A stretch of 64,000 bases of DNA, from contig NZ_JAKIUR010000004.1 of the NCBI RefSeq assembly GCF_021647475.1, forward strand, positions 27,362 through 91,361. Reading direction: 5' to 3'. Below, one piece after another: positions 51,857 to 60,776 of this stretch (positions are counted from its first letter, which is position 1; every line of letters starts with the position of its first letter). The position numbers and the translations under genes are program-made. The DNA is from Lutibacter sp. (GTDB lineage: Bacteria > Bacteroidota > Bacteroidia > Flavobacteriales > Flavobacteriaceae). The notes beneath the pieces were generated by a model. It saw only the letters and a list, made by a program, of their open reading frames with translations. It searched no databases and had not been told where the DNA came from.

Positions 51857-52831
51857 ATGGATCAAAAAGAAAATAATTCAAGAAGAAATTTTTTGGATAA
51901 AGGATTAAAAATAGGACTAGCAACAGCTATAGGGAGTATTGGTTTTTCAAAATTGGCTGAAGCTCTAACTACACAAACAGCTAAAGATTCCACGGATAAA
52001 ATGCAATTGATGACAACCAACGGCACTTTAGTTGAAGTAGATACTTCAGAGGTAGTGGAAATGATTAACGGACAGGCTGAACATATTATGTATAATGTTA
52101 GAGAAGGTATTCCTAACCGCAAATTTGTAATGGTTATAGATTTAGCAAAATGTAAAAATGCTTTAAAATGCCAAGAATCTTGTAATAAAAATCATTTTAT
52201 AACAGGAGATAATCCTTGGTTGAAAGTGCATAAAATGCAAGCGGATGATGATACTGCTCCTTATTGGATGCCAACCACTTGCATGCACTGTGACCATCCA
52301 GCTTGTGTTTCTGTTTGTCCAGTTGGAGCCACCTTTAAAAGAAAAGACGGCCTAGTATTAATTGATAATGAACGTTGTATTGGCTGTCGTTTTTGTATGG
52401 CAGCTTGCCCTTATTCTACTAGGGTTTTCAACTGGAGTGAACCAGACCAAGGCGATATTACTATGGATATGCATATGCACGGTGAAGAACATTATTCCCC
52501 TGAATATGCAGGGTTACCAAGTGTAAAAGGAACTGTAGACAAATGTGATTTTTGCCCTCATTTAATTAAAGAAAACGAATTACCTCATTGTGTTACAGCT
52601 TGTCCAAATGGTACATTCTATTTTGGTGATAAATATGAAGACACCGTAACAAATGGTGATGAAACATTGAGATTAAGTAAATTATTAACGGATAGAGCTG
52701 GTTTTAGATTAATGGATGATTTAGGAACTAGACCAAGTGTTTACTATTTACCACCTGTAAATCGATTAGTTGATTTTAAAGAAGGTTTAAAAAATTTTAG
52801 TGAATATAAAACTGACAAAAAACCTGAATAG
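51857..52831 (+). CDS. Tat-exported 4Fe-4S electron-transfer protein (module 1)
   Basis: 324 residues, DsrO/HybA/NrfC-like. The Tat signal NSRRNFLDKGLKIG is at 7-20, so it folds in the cytoplasm and sits on the periplasmic face. Four cluster-binding groups: C99/C105/C109 (CKNALKCQESC), CMHCDHPACVSVCP, CIGCRFCMAACP and CDFCPHLI...CVTACP, 15 Cys in all. The first group has only three Cys: the usual second Cys is Ala102, identical in the module 2 paralogue. It should pass electrons between the NrfD partner (2 bases downstream) and periplasmic cytochromes. Confidence 0.9.
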   Translation: MDQKENNSRRNFLDKGLKIGLATAIGSIGFSKLAEALTTQTAKDSTDKMQLMTTNGTLVEVDTSEVVEMINGQAEHIMYNVREGIPNRKFVMVIDLAKCKNALKCQESCNKNHFITGDNPWLKVHKMQADDDTAPYWMPTTCMHCDHPACVSVCPVGATFKRKDGLVLIDNERCIGCRFCMAACPYSTRVFNWSEPDQGDITMDMHMHGEEHYSPEYAGLPSVKGTVDKCDFCPHLIKENELPHCVTACPNGTFYFGDKYEDTVTNGDETLRLSKLLTDRAGFRLMDDLGTRPSVYYLPPVNRLVDFKEGLKNFSEYKTDKKPE

Positions 52832-52833
52832 CC

Positions 52834-54144
52834 ATGAAAAATTACGATAAACTTCTTAATGACCTAGCTCCTCAAAAATTTGGTAAGGCAGGTGTTATCT
52901 GGACAAGTTCCTTAATTGTAATAATTATTATTGGTCTTATTGCATATATAGATCAAATCAGAAAAGGATTAGTTGTTACAAATTTAAACGATTATGCACT
53001 ATGGGGAATTTATATTTCCAATTTTGTTTTTTTTGTGGCAACCAGTTTTGTGGCATCGGTAACCGTTGCTGTATTAAGGCTTACTAATAATTCTTGGAGA
53101 ACACCTATTGTACGAATTGCTGAAATTATTGCTGTAGCCTGTATTATAATGGCTGGACTTACCATTATGATTGATATGGGAAGACCCGATAGATTATTAA
53201 ATTTATTTATTTATGGCAGAATGCAATCACCTATTATTTGGGATGTTATTATCATTCCAACTTTTATGATAATTTCATTATTATTACTATACTTTCCATT
53301 ACTACCTGATTTAGCAATTTTAAAAACACATTTTAAAGAAAAAAATCCAACGCTAAGTAAATGGTATGGCAGACTTTCGCTTAATTGGACAGGAAATCCT
53401 AAGCAAACTAAAATTCAGCTTAAATCCATTAAAATAGTTGCACTTTTAATTCTTATTACTGGAATTATTTTACAAACCATAGATGCTTGGTTATTTTCAA
53501 CATTATTTAGAGTAGGTTGGGATAGCACAAATATGGGAGCCTACTTTGTTTCTGGAGCCGCAGTTGCAGGTTTAGGTGCATTAGTTACTGTAGTTTATGT
53601 TTTAAGAAGAGCCTACAAATTAGAAAATTATATAACAAACATACATTTTGATAAGTTAGGTAAATTTTTAGCTTTGGCTTGTTTGGTTTATCTTTATTTT
53701 AATATTAATGAATATTTAATTCCAGAGTTTACTTCAAAAAAAGAAGAAATAAGTCACTTAAATTTATTAATTGACGGTCAATTTGCACCACTATTTTGGT
53801 TAGTAATAATTGGTGGTTTAATTATACCTACTATTATTTTACTCTTTAAAAAAGGAAGAACCCCATTTTCAATATTTGTAGTTGGTTTATTGGTTGTAAT
53901 AGGTTCATGGTGGAAAAGATACTTAATTGTAACGCCTACCCTCTTACACCCTTTTTTACCAATACAAGGAGTACCAAAATCTTGGCAACATTATTTTCCA
54001 AGTTGGCACGAGTGGATAATAACCATTGCAACACTAGCAATGGCACTGCTAATAATTACTATTTTAGTGCGTTTTTTACCAATTATTCCTATTGAAAAAA
54101 CTGCTAATGAACAAGAATTATTAAATAAAAATACAAACTCATGA
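52834..54144 (+). CDS. NrfD/PsrC-like quinone-interacting membrane protein (module 1)
   Basis: 436 residues with nine to ten transmembrane helices. NrfD-type proteins exchange electrons with (mena)quinone, sometimes coupled to proton movement. LNDYALWGIYISNFVFFVATSFVASVTVAVLR (core YALWGIYISNFVFF) and IDMGRPDRLLNLFIYGRMQSPIIWDV (core GRPDRLLNL, about 113-125) match the family regions near the quinone pocket. WWKRYLIVTPTLLHPFLPIQG occurs in the C-terminal half, as in longer ActC/ActF-like members. No catalytic subunit is encoded nearby. Its ATGA stop overlaps the next start. Confidence 0.92.
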   Translation: MKNYDKLLNDLAPQKFGKAGVIWTSSLIVIIIIGLIAYIDQIRKGLVVTNLNDYALWGIYISNFVFFVATSFVASVTVAVLRLTNNSWRTPIVRIAEIIAVACIIMAGLTIMIDMGRPDRLLNLFIYGRMQSPIIWDVIIIPTFMIISLLLLYFPLLPDLAILKTHFKEKNPTLSKWYGRLSLNWTGNPKQTKIQLKSIKIVALLILITGIILQTIDAWLFSTLFRVGWDSTNMGAYFVSGAAVAGLGALVTVVYVLRRAYKLENYITNIHFDKLGKFLALACLVYLYFNINEYLIPEFTSKKEEISHLNLLIDGQFAPLFWLVIIGGLIIPTIILLFKKGRTPFSIFVVGLLVVIGSWWKRYLIVTPTLLHPFLPIQGVPKSWQHYFPSWHEWIITIATLAMALLIITILVRFLPIIPIEKTANEQELLNKNTNS

Positions 54145-55010
54145 AAAACCAATTATCTATAATTCGCACCTCTTTTCTTGTATTGTTAAGTGTATTTATG
54201 GTTACTATGAGTTTTGCTCAAAAAGTAAAGAAAAATAAAGTAAGACTTTCTGTAAGTTATACGAAAATCATGGATGGTGAATTGTACTTTGATATTAAAG
54301 CAACCTCAAAAATAAAAAATAAAAATACTTTTATTCCTAATTTAGATTTAACTATTTATAATGTCCTAAATGACGAAGAAATAAAAATAGGAAAGATAAC
54401 TACTAATATGGATGGTAAAGGTAGATTAGTTTTACCCAAATTAGATTCTATCCACGCTGATTCCACAAATACTTATACTATTTTAGTAAAATTTAAGGGC
54501 AACGCTTCTTTTAAAAAAGCTAAAAAGAGTATTAATTTTAAAAATGCTAACATTAAGGCTTCCATAATAAAAAAAGACAGTATAAATTTTATACAAGCAA
54601 CTCTTATTGAAACATCTTTAAATATGCCTTTGAGTGAAGCAACACTTAATGTACAAGTACAACGACTTTTTAAATCTCTAAAAATTGGTAAAGATTTTTA
54701 CACTACTGATGAAAACGGCACAATCCTTGTATCTATACCAACAGATATTCCAGGAATAGATGGTATATTAACTTTTGAAGTTGTGCTAGCTGACAGTGAT
54801 AATTATGGAACCGTAAAAGCAATGGTAACAGCACCATTAGGTACTCAAATAGTTCAAGACAATGACTTTTATAAAAGAGAAATGTGGTCACCAAGAGATA
54901 AAACGCCATTATTTTTACTCATATTTCCAAATTTATTGACATTTGCAGTTTGGGGCATAATTATTTATTTAATCTTAAATTTAATTAAATTATCAAAATT
55001 AAACAATTAA
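54141..55010 (+). CDS. Periplasmic Ig-like protein with C-terminal membrane anchor (module 1)
   Basis: 289 residues. Signal peptide at 1-26 (ending MSFAQ), about 220 residues of beta-sandwich character (VRLSVSYTKIMDGELYFDI; NMPLSEATLNVQVQRL; DENGTILVSIPTDIPG), and one C-terminal helix (PLFLLIFPNLLTFAVWGIIIYLIL) with a short basic tail. No Cys or heme motif. No family recognised, but a clear paralogue sits at the same place in module 2 and shares SIPTDIPG/FPTDIPG and the C-terminal anchor. Its overlap with NrfD suggests a structural subunit of the complex. Confidence 0.82.
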   Translation: MKNQLSIIRTSFLVLLSVFMVTMSFAQKVKKNKVRLSVSYTKIMDGELYFDIKATSKIKNKNTFIPNLDLTIYNVLNDEEIKIGKITTNMDGKGRLVLPKLDSIHADSTNTYTILVKFKGNASFKKAKKSINFKNANIKASIIKKDSINFIQATLIETSLNMPLSEATLNVQVQRLFKSLKIGKDFYTTDENGTILVSIPTDIPGIDGILTFEVVLADSDNYGTVKAMVTAPLGTQIVQDNDFYKREMWSPRDKTPLFLLIFPNLLTFAVWGIIIYLILNLIKLSKLNN

Positions 55011-55016
55011 TCAATT

Positions 55017-55064
55017 AAAAACATGAAAACAATTAAAATTAAAAACATGAAAACAATTAAAATT
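55017..55064 (+). repeat. 24-bp exact tandem duplication over the cytochrome start
   Basis: AAAAACATGAAAACAATTAAAATT occurs twice in a row (55017-55040, 55041-55064; shown here as AAAAACATGAAAAC plus AATTAAAATT). It duplicates the leader and start codon, giving two in-frame ATGs. Confidence 0.85.
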
Positions 55065-55445
55065 TTAACCATTATCGGGGTTATTTCTTTTGCTTTTTAT
55101 TCTTTTACTGTTTTGCAAGAAAAAGAATGGAAAGTACCAGCTAAGTATGAAACAATGAAAAACCCAATAGCACCAAAAACTGATGCTGCTATTGGAAAAT
55201 CTTTATACCTGAAACATTGTAAATCATGCCATGGTAAGGAAGGTTTTGGTGATGGACCAAAAGCAGAAGATTTTGATGCTGATTTAGGAGATTTTTCAAC
55301 TGAAGAATTCCAAGCACAAAGTGATGGTGCTTTATTTTACAAAACCACTACAGGAAGAGATGATATGCCTGAATTTAAAAAGAAGATGCCAAATGATGAA
55401 GATAGATGGCTAATAGTTAATTATTTAAGAACTTTAGCAGAATAA
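55047..55445 (+). CDS. Monoheme cytochrome c (module 1)
   Basis: 132 residues from the second ATG; an in-frame ATG 24 bases earlier lies in the upstream unit of a tandem duplication. The chosen start gives exactly the 132-residue length of the module 2 paralogue. A signal anchor at 1-22 (TIKILTIIGVISFAFYSF) precedes a class I cytochrome c with CKSCHGKEGFGDGPKAEDF and the axial Met in GRDDMPEF. A soluble or membrane-tethered periplasmic electron carrier, probably the partner of the Fe-S protein. A strong terminator follows. Confidence 0.9.
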   Translation: MKTIKILTIIGVISFAFYSFTVLQEKEWKVPAKYETMKNPIAPKTDAAIGKSLYLKHCKSCHGKEGFGDGPKAEDFDADLGDFSTEEFQAQSDGALFYKTTTGRDDMPEFKKKMPNDEDRWLIVNYLRTLAE

Positions 55446-55464
55446 TTTCTACATAAATTAAAAA

Positions 55465-55495
55465 AAAACCGAACCTCTCAATGTTCGGTTTTTTT
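55465..55495 (+). terminator. Terminator after module 1
   Basis: A perfect 10-bp stem (55465-55474 with 55483-55492) followed by TTTATTTT. It closes module 1. Confidence 0.85.
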
Positions 55496-55632
55496 ATTTT
55501 CTACGTAAATATTTGTAGCTTAAATTTTTAACGATTTTAAAAATTATGGAGTTTTTATAATAATAACTCTTTTAATACTTCACTTACCCCAAGCTAAAAT
55601 CAAATAACTATTTTTCAATTTACATCGTCTTT

Positions 55633-55674
55633 ATGTAACATATATTTCTTAATGATGTAACAAATATTTCTTAA
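55633..55674. promoter_or_regulatory. Tandem ATGTAACA-type direct repeats, 22-bp period
   Basis: ATGTAACATATATTTCTTAA (55633-55652) and ATGTAACAAATATTTCTTAA (55655-55674) differ at one position and are 22 bp apart, the same period as the GTAAC sites at 51308 and 51330. They lie in the 367-bp gap 55446-55812 upstream of module 2. Confidence 0.5.
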
Positions 55675-55709
55675 CGATTCAATATTTTTTTGTATAAATT
55701 TTAATAAAA

Positions 55710-55752
55710 TGATTTTTATCATTATTTCCCATAAAATGGGTTAATATCTTTA
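55710..55752 (+). promoter_or_regulatory. FNR-like site plus -7 element of Fe-S/NrfD module 2
   Basis: TGATTTTTATCA (55710-55721), 23 bp, then TATCTTTA (55745-55752). Confidence 0.7.
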
Positions 55753-55812
55753 CAGTACTAAAAATCAACATATTTACAAATTTACCGCTGTAAAATTGAG
55801 ATATACAAAATC

Positions 55813-56796
55813 ATGGAAAATTACAAATCTAAAAAAAGTGGAACCGACCGACGTAAATTCTTAAAATTAGGTCTTATGTCGAGTGTAACTATAGTTGCAG
55901 GATCTTCATTAATATCTAATTTATCTACTATTGGAGATGATACAAAAACTTCTGGCGAAAAAGTTCGCTTACTAACTCCTGATGGGAAAATGGTTGAAGT
56001 AGCTACTGAAAATATTAATAAATATCCCGAAGCACTTATAACCCCTGCTGAATCTAGAAAAGGTATTCCTGATAGAAAATTTGTAATGGTTATAGATTTG
56101 GCAAAATGCAAAAATGCACGAAAATGTGTAGAAGGTTGTCAAAAGGGTCATAATTTAGAATATCATGAAGAATTTATGAAGATTCAGCTACTTCAAAATA
56201 CTGAAAATGAAGAACCTTATTGGTTTCCAAAACCTTGCTTTCACTGTGACGAACCACCTTGTGTAACAGTTTGCCCAACTGGAGCTACTTTTAAACGTGA
56301 TGACGGAATAGTTCTAATTGATAATGAGCGTTGCATTGGCTGTAAGTTTTGTATGACGAGTTGTCCGTATTCAGCACGTGAATTTAATTGGGGTTCTGAG
56401 CCAGAATTTAATGATAAAACTCAACCATATTCTCCAGAAACTCAAGTTCCTAGAGCAGAAGGTACCGTTATGAAATGTGATTTTTGTCCTGATTTATTAA
56501 GACAAGGAAAATTACCTTATTGTGCACAATCTTGCCCAATGGGTGTTATTTATTTTGGTGATAAAAATGAAGACATTGTAACCAATGGAGATGAAACAGT
56601 TCGTTTTTCTCAATTAATAAATGACCGTGGAGGTTATCGTTATTTAGAATATTTAGGAACCAAACCTAACGTTTACTATTTACCACCTGTAAATAGACAA
56701 TTTCCTTTAGAGCGTGGTTTAAACCACGATAAAGAAATTTTAGAGCGCTATAGAAACGTTCCTTATATAGATGAATTATTAAATAAAAAAAATTAA
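55813..56796 (+). CDS. Tat-exported 4Fe-4S electron-transfer protein (module 2)
   Basis: 327 residues, paralogue of the 51857 gene. Tat signal TDRRKFLKLGLMSSVTIVAG (11-30). Cys groups: C99/C105/C109 (CKNARKCVEGC, again lacking the second Cys), CFHCDEPPCVTVCP, CIGCKFCMTSCP and CDFCPDLL...CAQSCP. The C-terminus (FPLERGLNHDKEILERYRNVPYID) is longer than in module 1. Same expected role at the periplasmic face next to NrfD. Confidence 0.9.
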   Translation: MENYKSKKSGTDRRKFLKLGLMSSVTIVAGSSLISNLSTIGDDTKTSGEKVRLLTPDGKMVEVATENINKYPEALITPAESRKGIPDRKFVMVIDLAKCKNARKCVEGCQKGHNLEYHEEFMKIQLLQNTENEEPYWFPKPCFHCDEPPCVTVCPTGATFKRDDGIVLIDNERCIGCKFCMTSCPYSAREFNWGSEPEFNDKTQPYSPETQVPRAEGTVMKCDFCPDLLRQGKLPYCAQSCPMGVIYFGDKNEDIVTNGDETVRFSQLINDRGGYRYLEYLGTKPNVYYLPPVNRQFPLERGLNHDKEILERYRNVPYIDELLNKKN

Positions 56797-56817
56797 GTTA
56801 AATTTTCTTAGTCAATC

Positions 56818-58169
<1,352 letters not shown>

Positions 58170-58185
58170 AGTAAAATTAGAAATC

Positions 58186-59091
58186 ATGAAACGTAACCTA
58201 TTTCAATACCCCTTTATTATTTCTTTTATTGTTGCATTATGCTTTTGCACTAATAGTATTGCTCAAAAAACCGATGCCAGTAATTATAGAATGAGATTTA
58301 AGTTTAAAACTATAAAACAAAAAGACAATTCTAGATTGCTAGAAGTAAGTTTTATTGGTCAAAACAAAAAAAATAGAAAAGATAAAGTTCCTGTATATAA
58401 TGCAGAAATTGAATTTTTAAATATTTTAAATGAAGATAAAAAACTTTTAGGAACATCAAAGACTTCAAAAAAAGGCATTGCTCAACTACTACTTCCAAAA
58501 AATCAAAGCTATTTAACTGATGAAAACGGATATATCAATTTAACAGCAAAATTCAAAGGAACAAATGCTATAGACGAAAAAGTAAGCGAAATTATAATAA
58601 AAGATATAACCTTAGAACTAAATTTGAAAGAAATTGATAGCGTAAAAAAAGGTATTGTTAAAGCATATACTATTGATCGTTTTGGGGTTAAAACACCTAT
58701 TGAAGAAGCAGATGTTATTATTTCTATTAAAGGAATGCTTTCTAATATGAAAATTAATGAAGGTACAATAAAAAATGGAAAATTCGAATTTGAATTTCCA
58801 ACAGATATTCCTGGAAATGCTAACGGTACTATTACTGTGTATTCAACAATAGAATATAATGAAGATTTCGGAAATGTTGTTCAAGAAAAATCTATAAAGT
58901 GGGGTGTGTTTAATAAGAAAATTAAGGATAATAGCAACACGCTATGGTCTGAAGTAGCACCATTGTGGATGTATATAGTACTTACTATATTATTATTAGG
59001 TGTTTGGGCAAATTATTTATTTACAATTATTAACCTTTTAAAAATATATCGCGAAGGAAAAAATTTAATTATAAATCCTGAAGAACAATAG
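58186..59091 (+). CDS. Periplasmic Ig-like protein with C-terminal membrane anchor (module 2)
   Basis: 301 residues, counterpart of the 54141 gene. Signal peptide ending SIAQ (about residue 27), beta-rich periplasmic part with VPVYNAEIEFLNIL, DENGYINLTAKFKG and FPTDIPGNANGTITVYS, and a C-terminal helix (LWMYIVLTILLLGVWANYLFTII). No cofactor motif. Sequence identity with the module 1 protein is modest, lower than between the Fe-S or cytochrome paralogues, so the periplasmic part evolves quickly. Function unknown. Confidence 0.82.
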   Translation: MKRNLFQYPFIISFIVALCFCTNSIAQKTDASNYRMRFKFKTIKQKDNSRLLEVSFIGQNKKNRKDKVPVYNAEIEFLNILNEDKKLLGTSKTSKKGIAQLLLPKNQSYLTDENGYINLTAKFKGTNAIDEKVSEIIIKDITLELNLKEIDSVKKGIVKAYTIDRFGVKTPIEEADVIISIKGMLSNMKINEGTIKNGKFEFEFPTDIPGNANGTITVYSTIEYNEDFGNVVQEKSIKWGVFNKKIKDNSNTLWSEVAPLWMYIVLTILLLGVWANYLFTIINLLKIYREGKNLIINPEEQ

Positions 59092-59155
59092 GCTAGCAAT
59101 AAGCATTAATAATAATATAATTTTTAACAATTTATAAATCAAAAATTTAATTAAC

Positions 59156-59554
59156 ATGAAAACACTAAAATTTTTTATTACCATCGGAGTTATATGTTTC
59201 GGCCTTTTTTCATTCACTAAATTAATTCAAGAAGAATGGAAAGTTCCAGAAAAATATCAAAAAATGAAAAACCCAACGGCTACTACTCCAGATTTAGCAA
59301 CTGGAAAACTTTTATATACTAAACACTGTAAATCATGCCATGGTGTTGAAGGTTATGGTGATGGACCAAAAGCAGAAGATTTTGATGCTGATTTAGGAGA
59401 TTTTTCAACTGAGGAATTCCAAGTGCAAACTGATGGAGCTTTATATTATAAAACAACTATTGGTAGAGATGATATGCCAGGGTATATTAAAAAATTACCA
59501 GATGATGAGGACAGATGGCAAATTATAAATTATATAAGAACTTTAGTTGAGTAA
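59156..59554 (+). CDS. Monoheme cytochrome c (module 2)
   Basis: 132 residues, very close paralogue of the 55047 gene. Signal anchor TLKFFITIGVICFGLFSF, heme motif CKSCHGVEGYGDGPKAEDF, the nearly identical DADLGDFSTEEFQVQTDGALYYKTT stretch (core DADLGDFSTEEF) and axial Met in GRDDMPGY. The strong conservation implies a shared redox partner. Terminator follows at 59597. Confidence 0.92.
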   Translation: MKTLKFFITIGVICFGLFSFTKLIQEEWKVPEKYQKMKNPTATTPDLATGKLLYTKHCKSCHGVEGYGDGPKAEDFDADLGDFSTEEFQVQTDGALYYKTTIGRDDMPGYIKKLPDDEDRWQIINYIRTLVE

Positions 59555-59596
59555 TTAAACCACTACAAAATTATACTATTAAATATATACAATAGA

Positions 59597-59623
59597 AAAA
59601 GCCAAGCAATACTTGGTTTTTTT
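59597..59623 (+). terminator. Terminator after module 2
   Basis: A 10-bp stem with one G-U pair (59597-59606 with 59612-59621), a 5-base loop and a T run. Confidence 0.75.
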
Positions 59624-59664
59624 TATTCAATTAACCAACACCTACTAATTCATACAAAAAAACA

Positions 59665-59707
59665 TGATATAAATCACTTCTTCTTTAGATAAAAATCTAT
59701 AAATTTA
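59665..59707 (+). promoter_or_regulatory. FNR-like site plus -7 element of the NHL/12-heme operon
   Basis: TGATATAAATCA (59665-59676), 23 bp, then TAAATTTA (59700-59707). Confidence 0.7.
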
Positions 59708-59718
59708 CAGGGCATTAT

Positions 59719-59732
59719 GTAACAATAGTTAC
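59719..59732. promoter_or_regulatory. Perfect GTAAC-N4-GTTAC palindrome at the transcription start region
   Basis: GTAACAATAGTTAC begins 11 bases after the -7 box, overlapping the expected start of transcription, and ends 22 bases before the ATG. A bound protein here would more likely repress than activate. Confidence 0.5.
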
Positions 59733-59754
59733 TTCAATTTATAAATATTAGAGT

Positions 59755-60774
59755 ATGAACCCCAGCATTAAACATCTTAAACTTGTGATAAGTTTAATTT
59801 TTTTTGGTATTTCTATGCTAAACAATGCCCAAGAAATTACACCTTCAATTGAAAAAAACAACACTATTAAAGAATATAGCATTAAATGGGTTCGTCAATT
59901 CCCCTCTGTAAAAAAACAGAACAAACCTGTACATAAAAATTGGCTTTCTATTTTTTTATTTGGAAGAAGAAATCTTCCTGAGATCACAAAGCCTCTTGCT
60001 ATTATTGCTTCAGATTCTTCAAACTTTTTAATTTTAGATCAAGGAATTGGTACCATTTTCAATATAGGAGACAACAAATTAAAAATCCCTAAAATATTAA
60101 AAAAGAAAAAAGAAAAATTCCCTTCTTTAGTGAGTTTATGTAAGCTTACTTCAAATGAAATACTTTTTACTGATTCTCGTTTAAACAGAATATATCGTAT
60201 GAATGAGAAGCAGAAAACATTAACTATTTTTAATGATTCGCTCTTACTTGAACAACCAACAGGAATAGCTTACTCAAAGGTTTCAAATGAAATTTGGGTT
60301 ATTGAAACCAAAGCTCATAAAATTTCAATACTAAATGAGCAAGGTAACTTAATTAAAACAATAGGCAAAAGAGGTACCAAGCCAGGAGAATTTAATTTTC
60401 CTACATCAATTTGGATTGACCAACTTGGTAATGCCTATATTATTGATGCCATGAATTTTAGAGTTCAGGTATTTGATAAAAATGGAAAAGTGATTTCAGT
60501 TTTTGGTGAAGTTGGAAATGCTACTGGTTATTTTGCACGACCAAAAGGCATTGCAACAGATTCACATGGAAATATTTATATTAGTGACGCCTTATTTCAC
60601 ACAGTACAGGTTTTTGATATTTCAGGTAATTTTTTATATCAGTTTGGCAAACAAGGTAGAGGCCAAGGTGAATTTTGGATGCCTTCAGGAATTTATATAG
60701 ATAATAAAGATTATATTTATGTTGCTGACAGTTATAACTCAAGAATTCAAATATTTAAACTCCTTAAAAGATAA
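59755..60774 (+). CDS. Exported NHL-repeat beta-propeller protein
   Basis: 339 residues, signal peptide at about 1-25 (ending MLNNAQ). The C-terminal 200 residues contain NHL repeats: GEFNFPTSIWIDQLGNAYIIDAMNFRVQVFD, GYFARPKGIATDSHGNIYISDALFHTVQVFD and GEFWMPSGIYIDNKDYIYVADSYNSRIQIF (cores NAYIIDAMNFRVQVF, NIYISDALFHTVQVF, YIYVADSYNSRIQIF). Six-bladed propellers of this kind bind proteins or ligands. The 12-heme cytochrome follows after 2 bases. NHL genes accompany multiheme cytochromes in Geobacter-like bacteria, so a role in cytochrome assembly or docking is plausible but unproven. Confidence 0.88.
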   Translation: MNPSIKHLKLVISLIFFGISMLNNAQEITPSIEKNNTIKEYSIKWVRQFPSVKKQNKPVHKNWLSIFLFGRRNLPEITKPLAIIASDSSNFLILDQGIGTIFNIGDNKLKIPKILKKKKEKFPSLVSLCKLTSNEILFTDSRLNRIYRMNEKQKTLTIFNDSLLLEQPTGIAYSKVSNEIWVIETKAHKISILNEQGNLIKTIGKRGTKPGEFNFPTSIWIDQLGNAYIIDAMNFRVQVFDKNGKVISVFGEVGNATGYFARPKGIATDSHGNIYISDALFHTVQVFDISGNFLYQFGKQGRGQGEFWMPSGIYIDNKDYIYVADSYNSRIQIFKLLKR

Positions 60775-60776
60775 AA

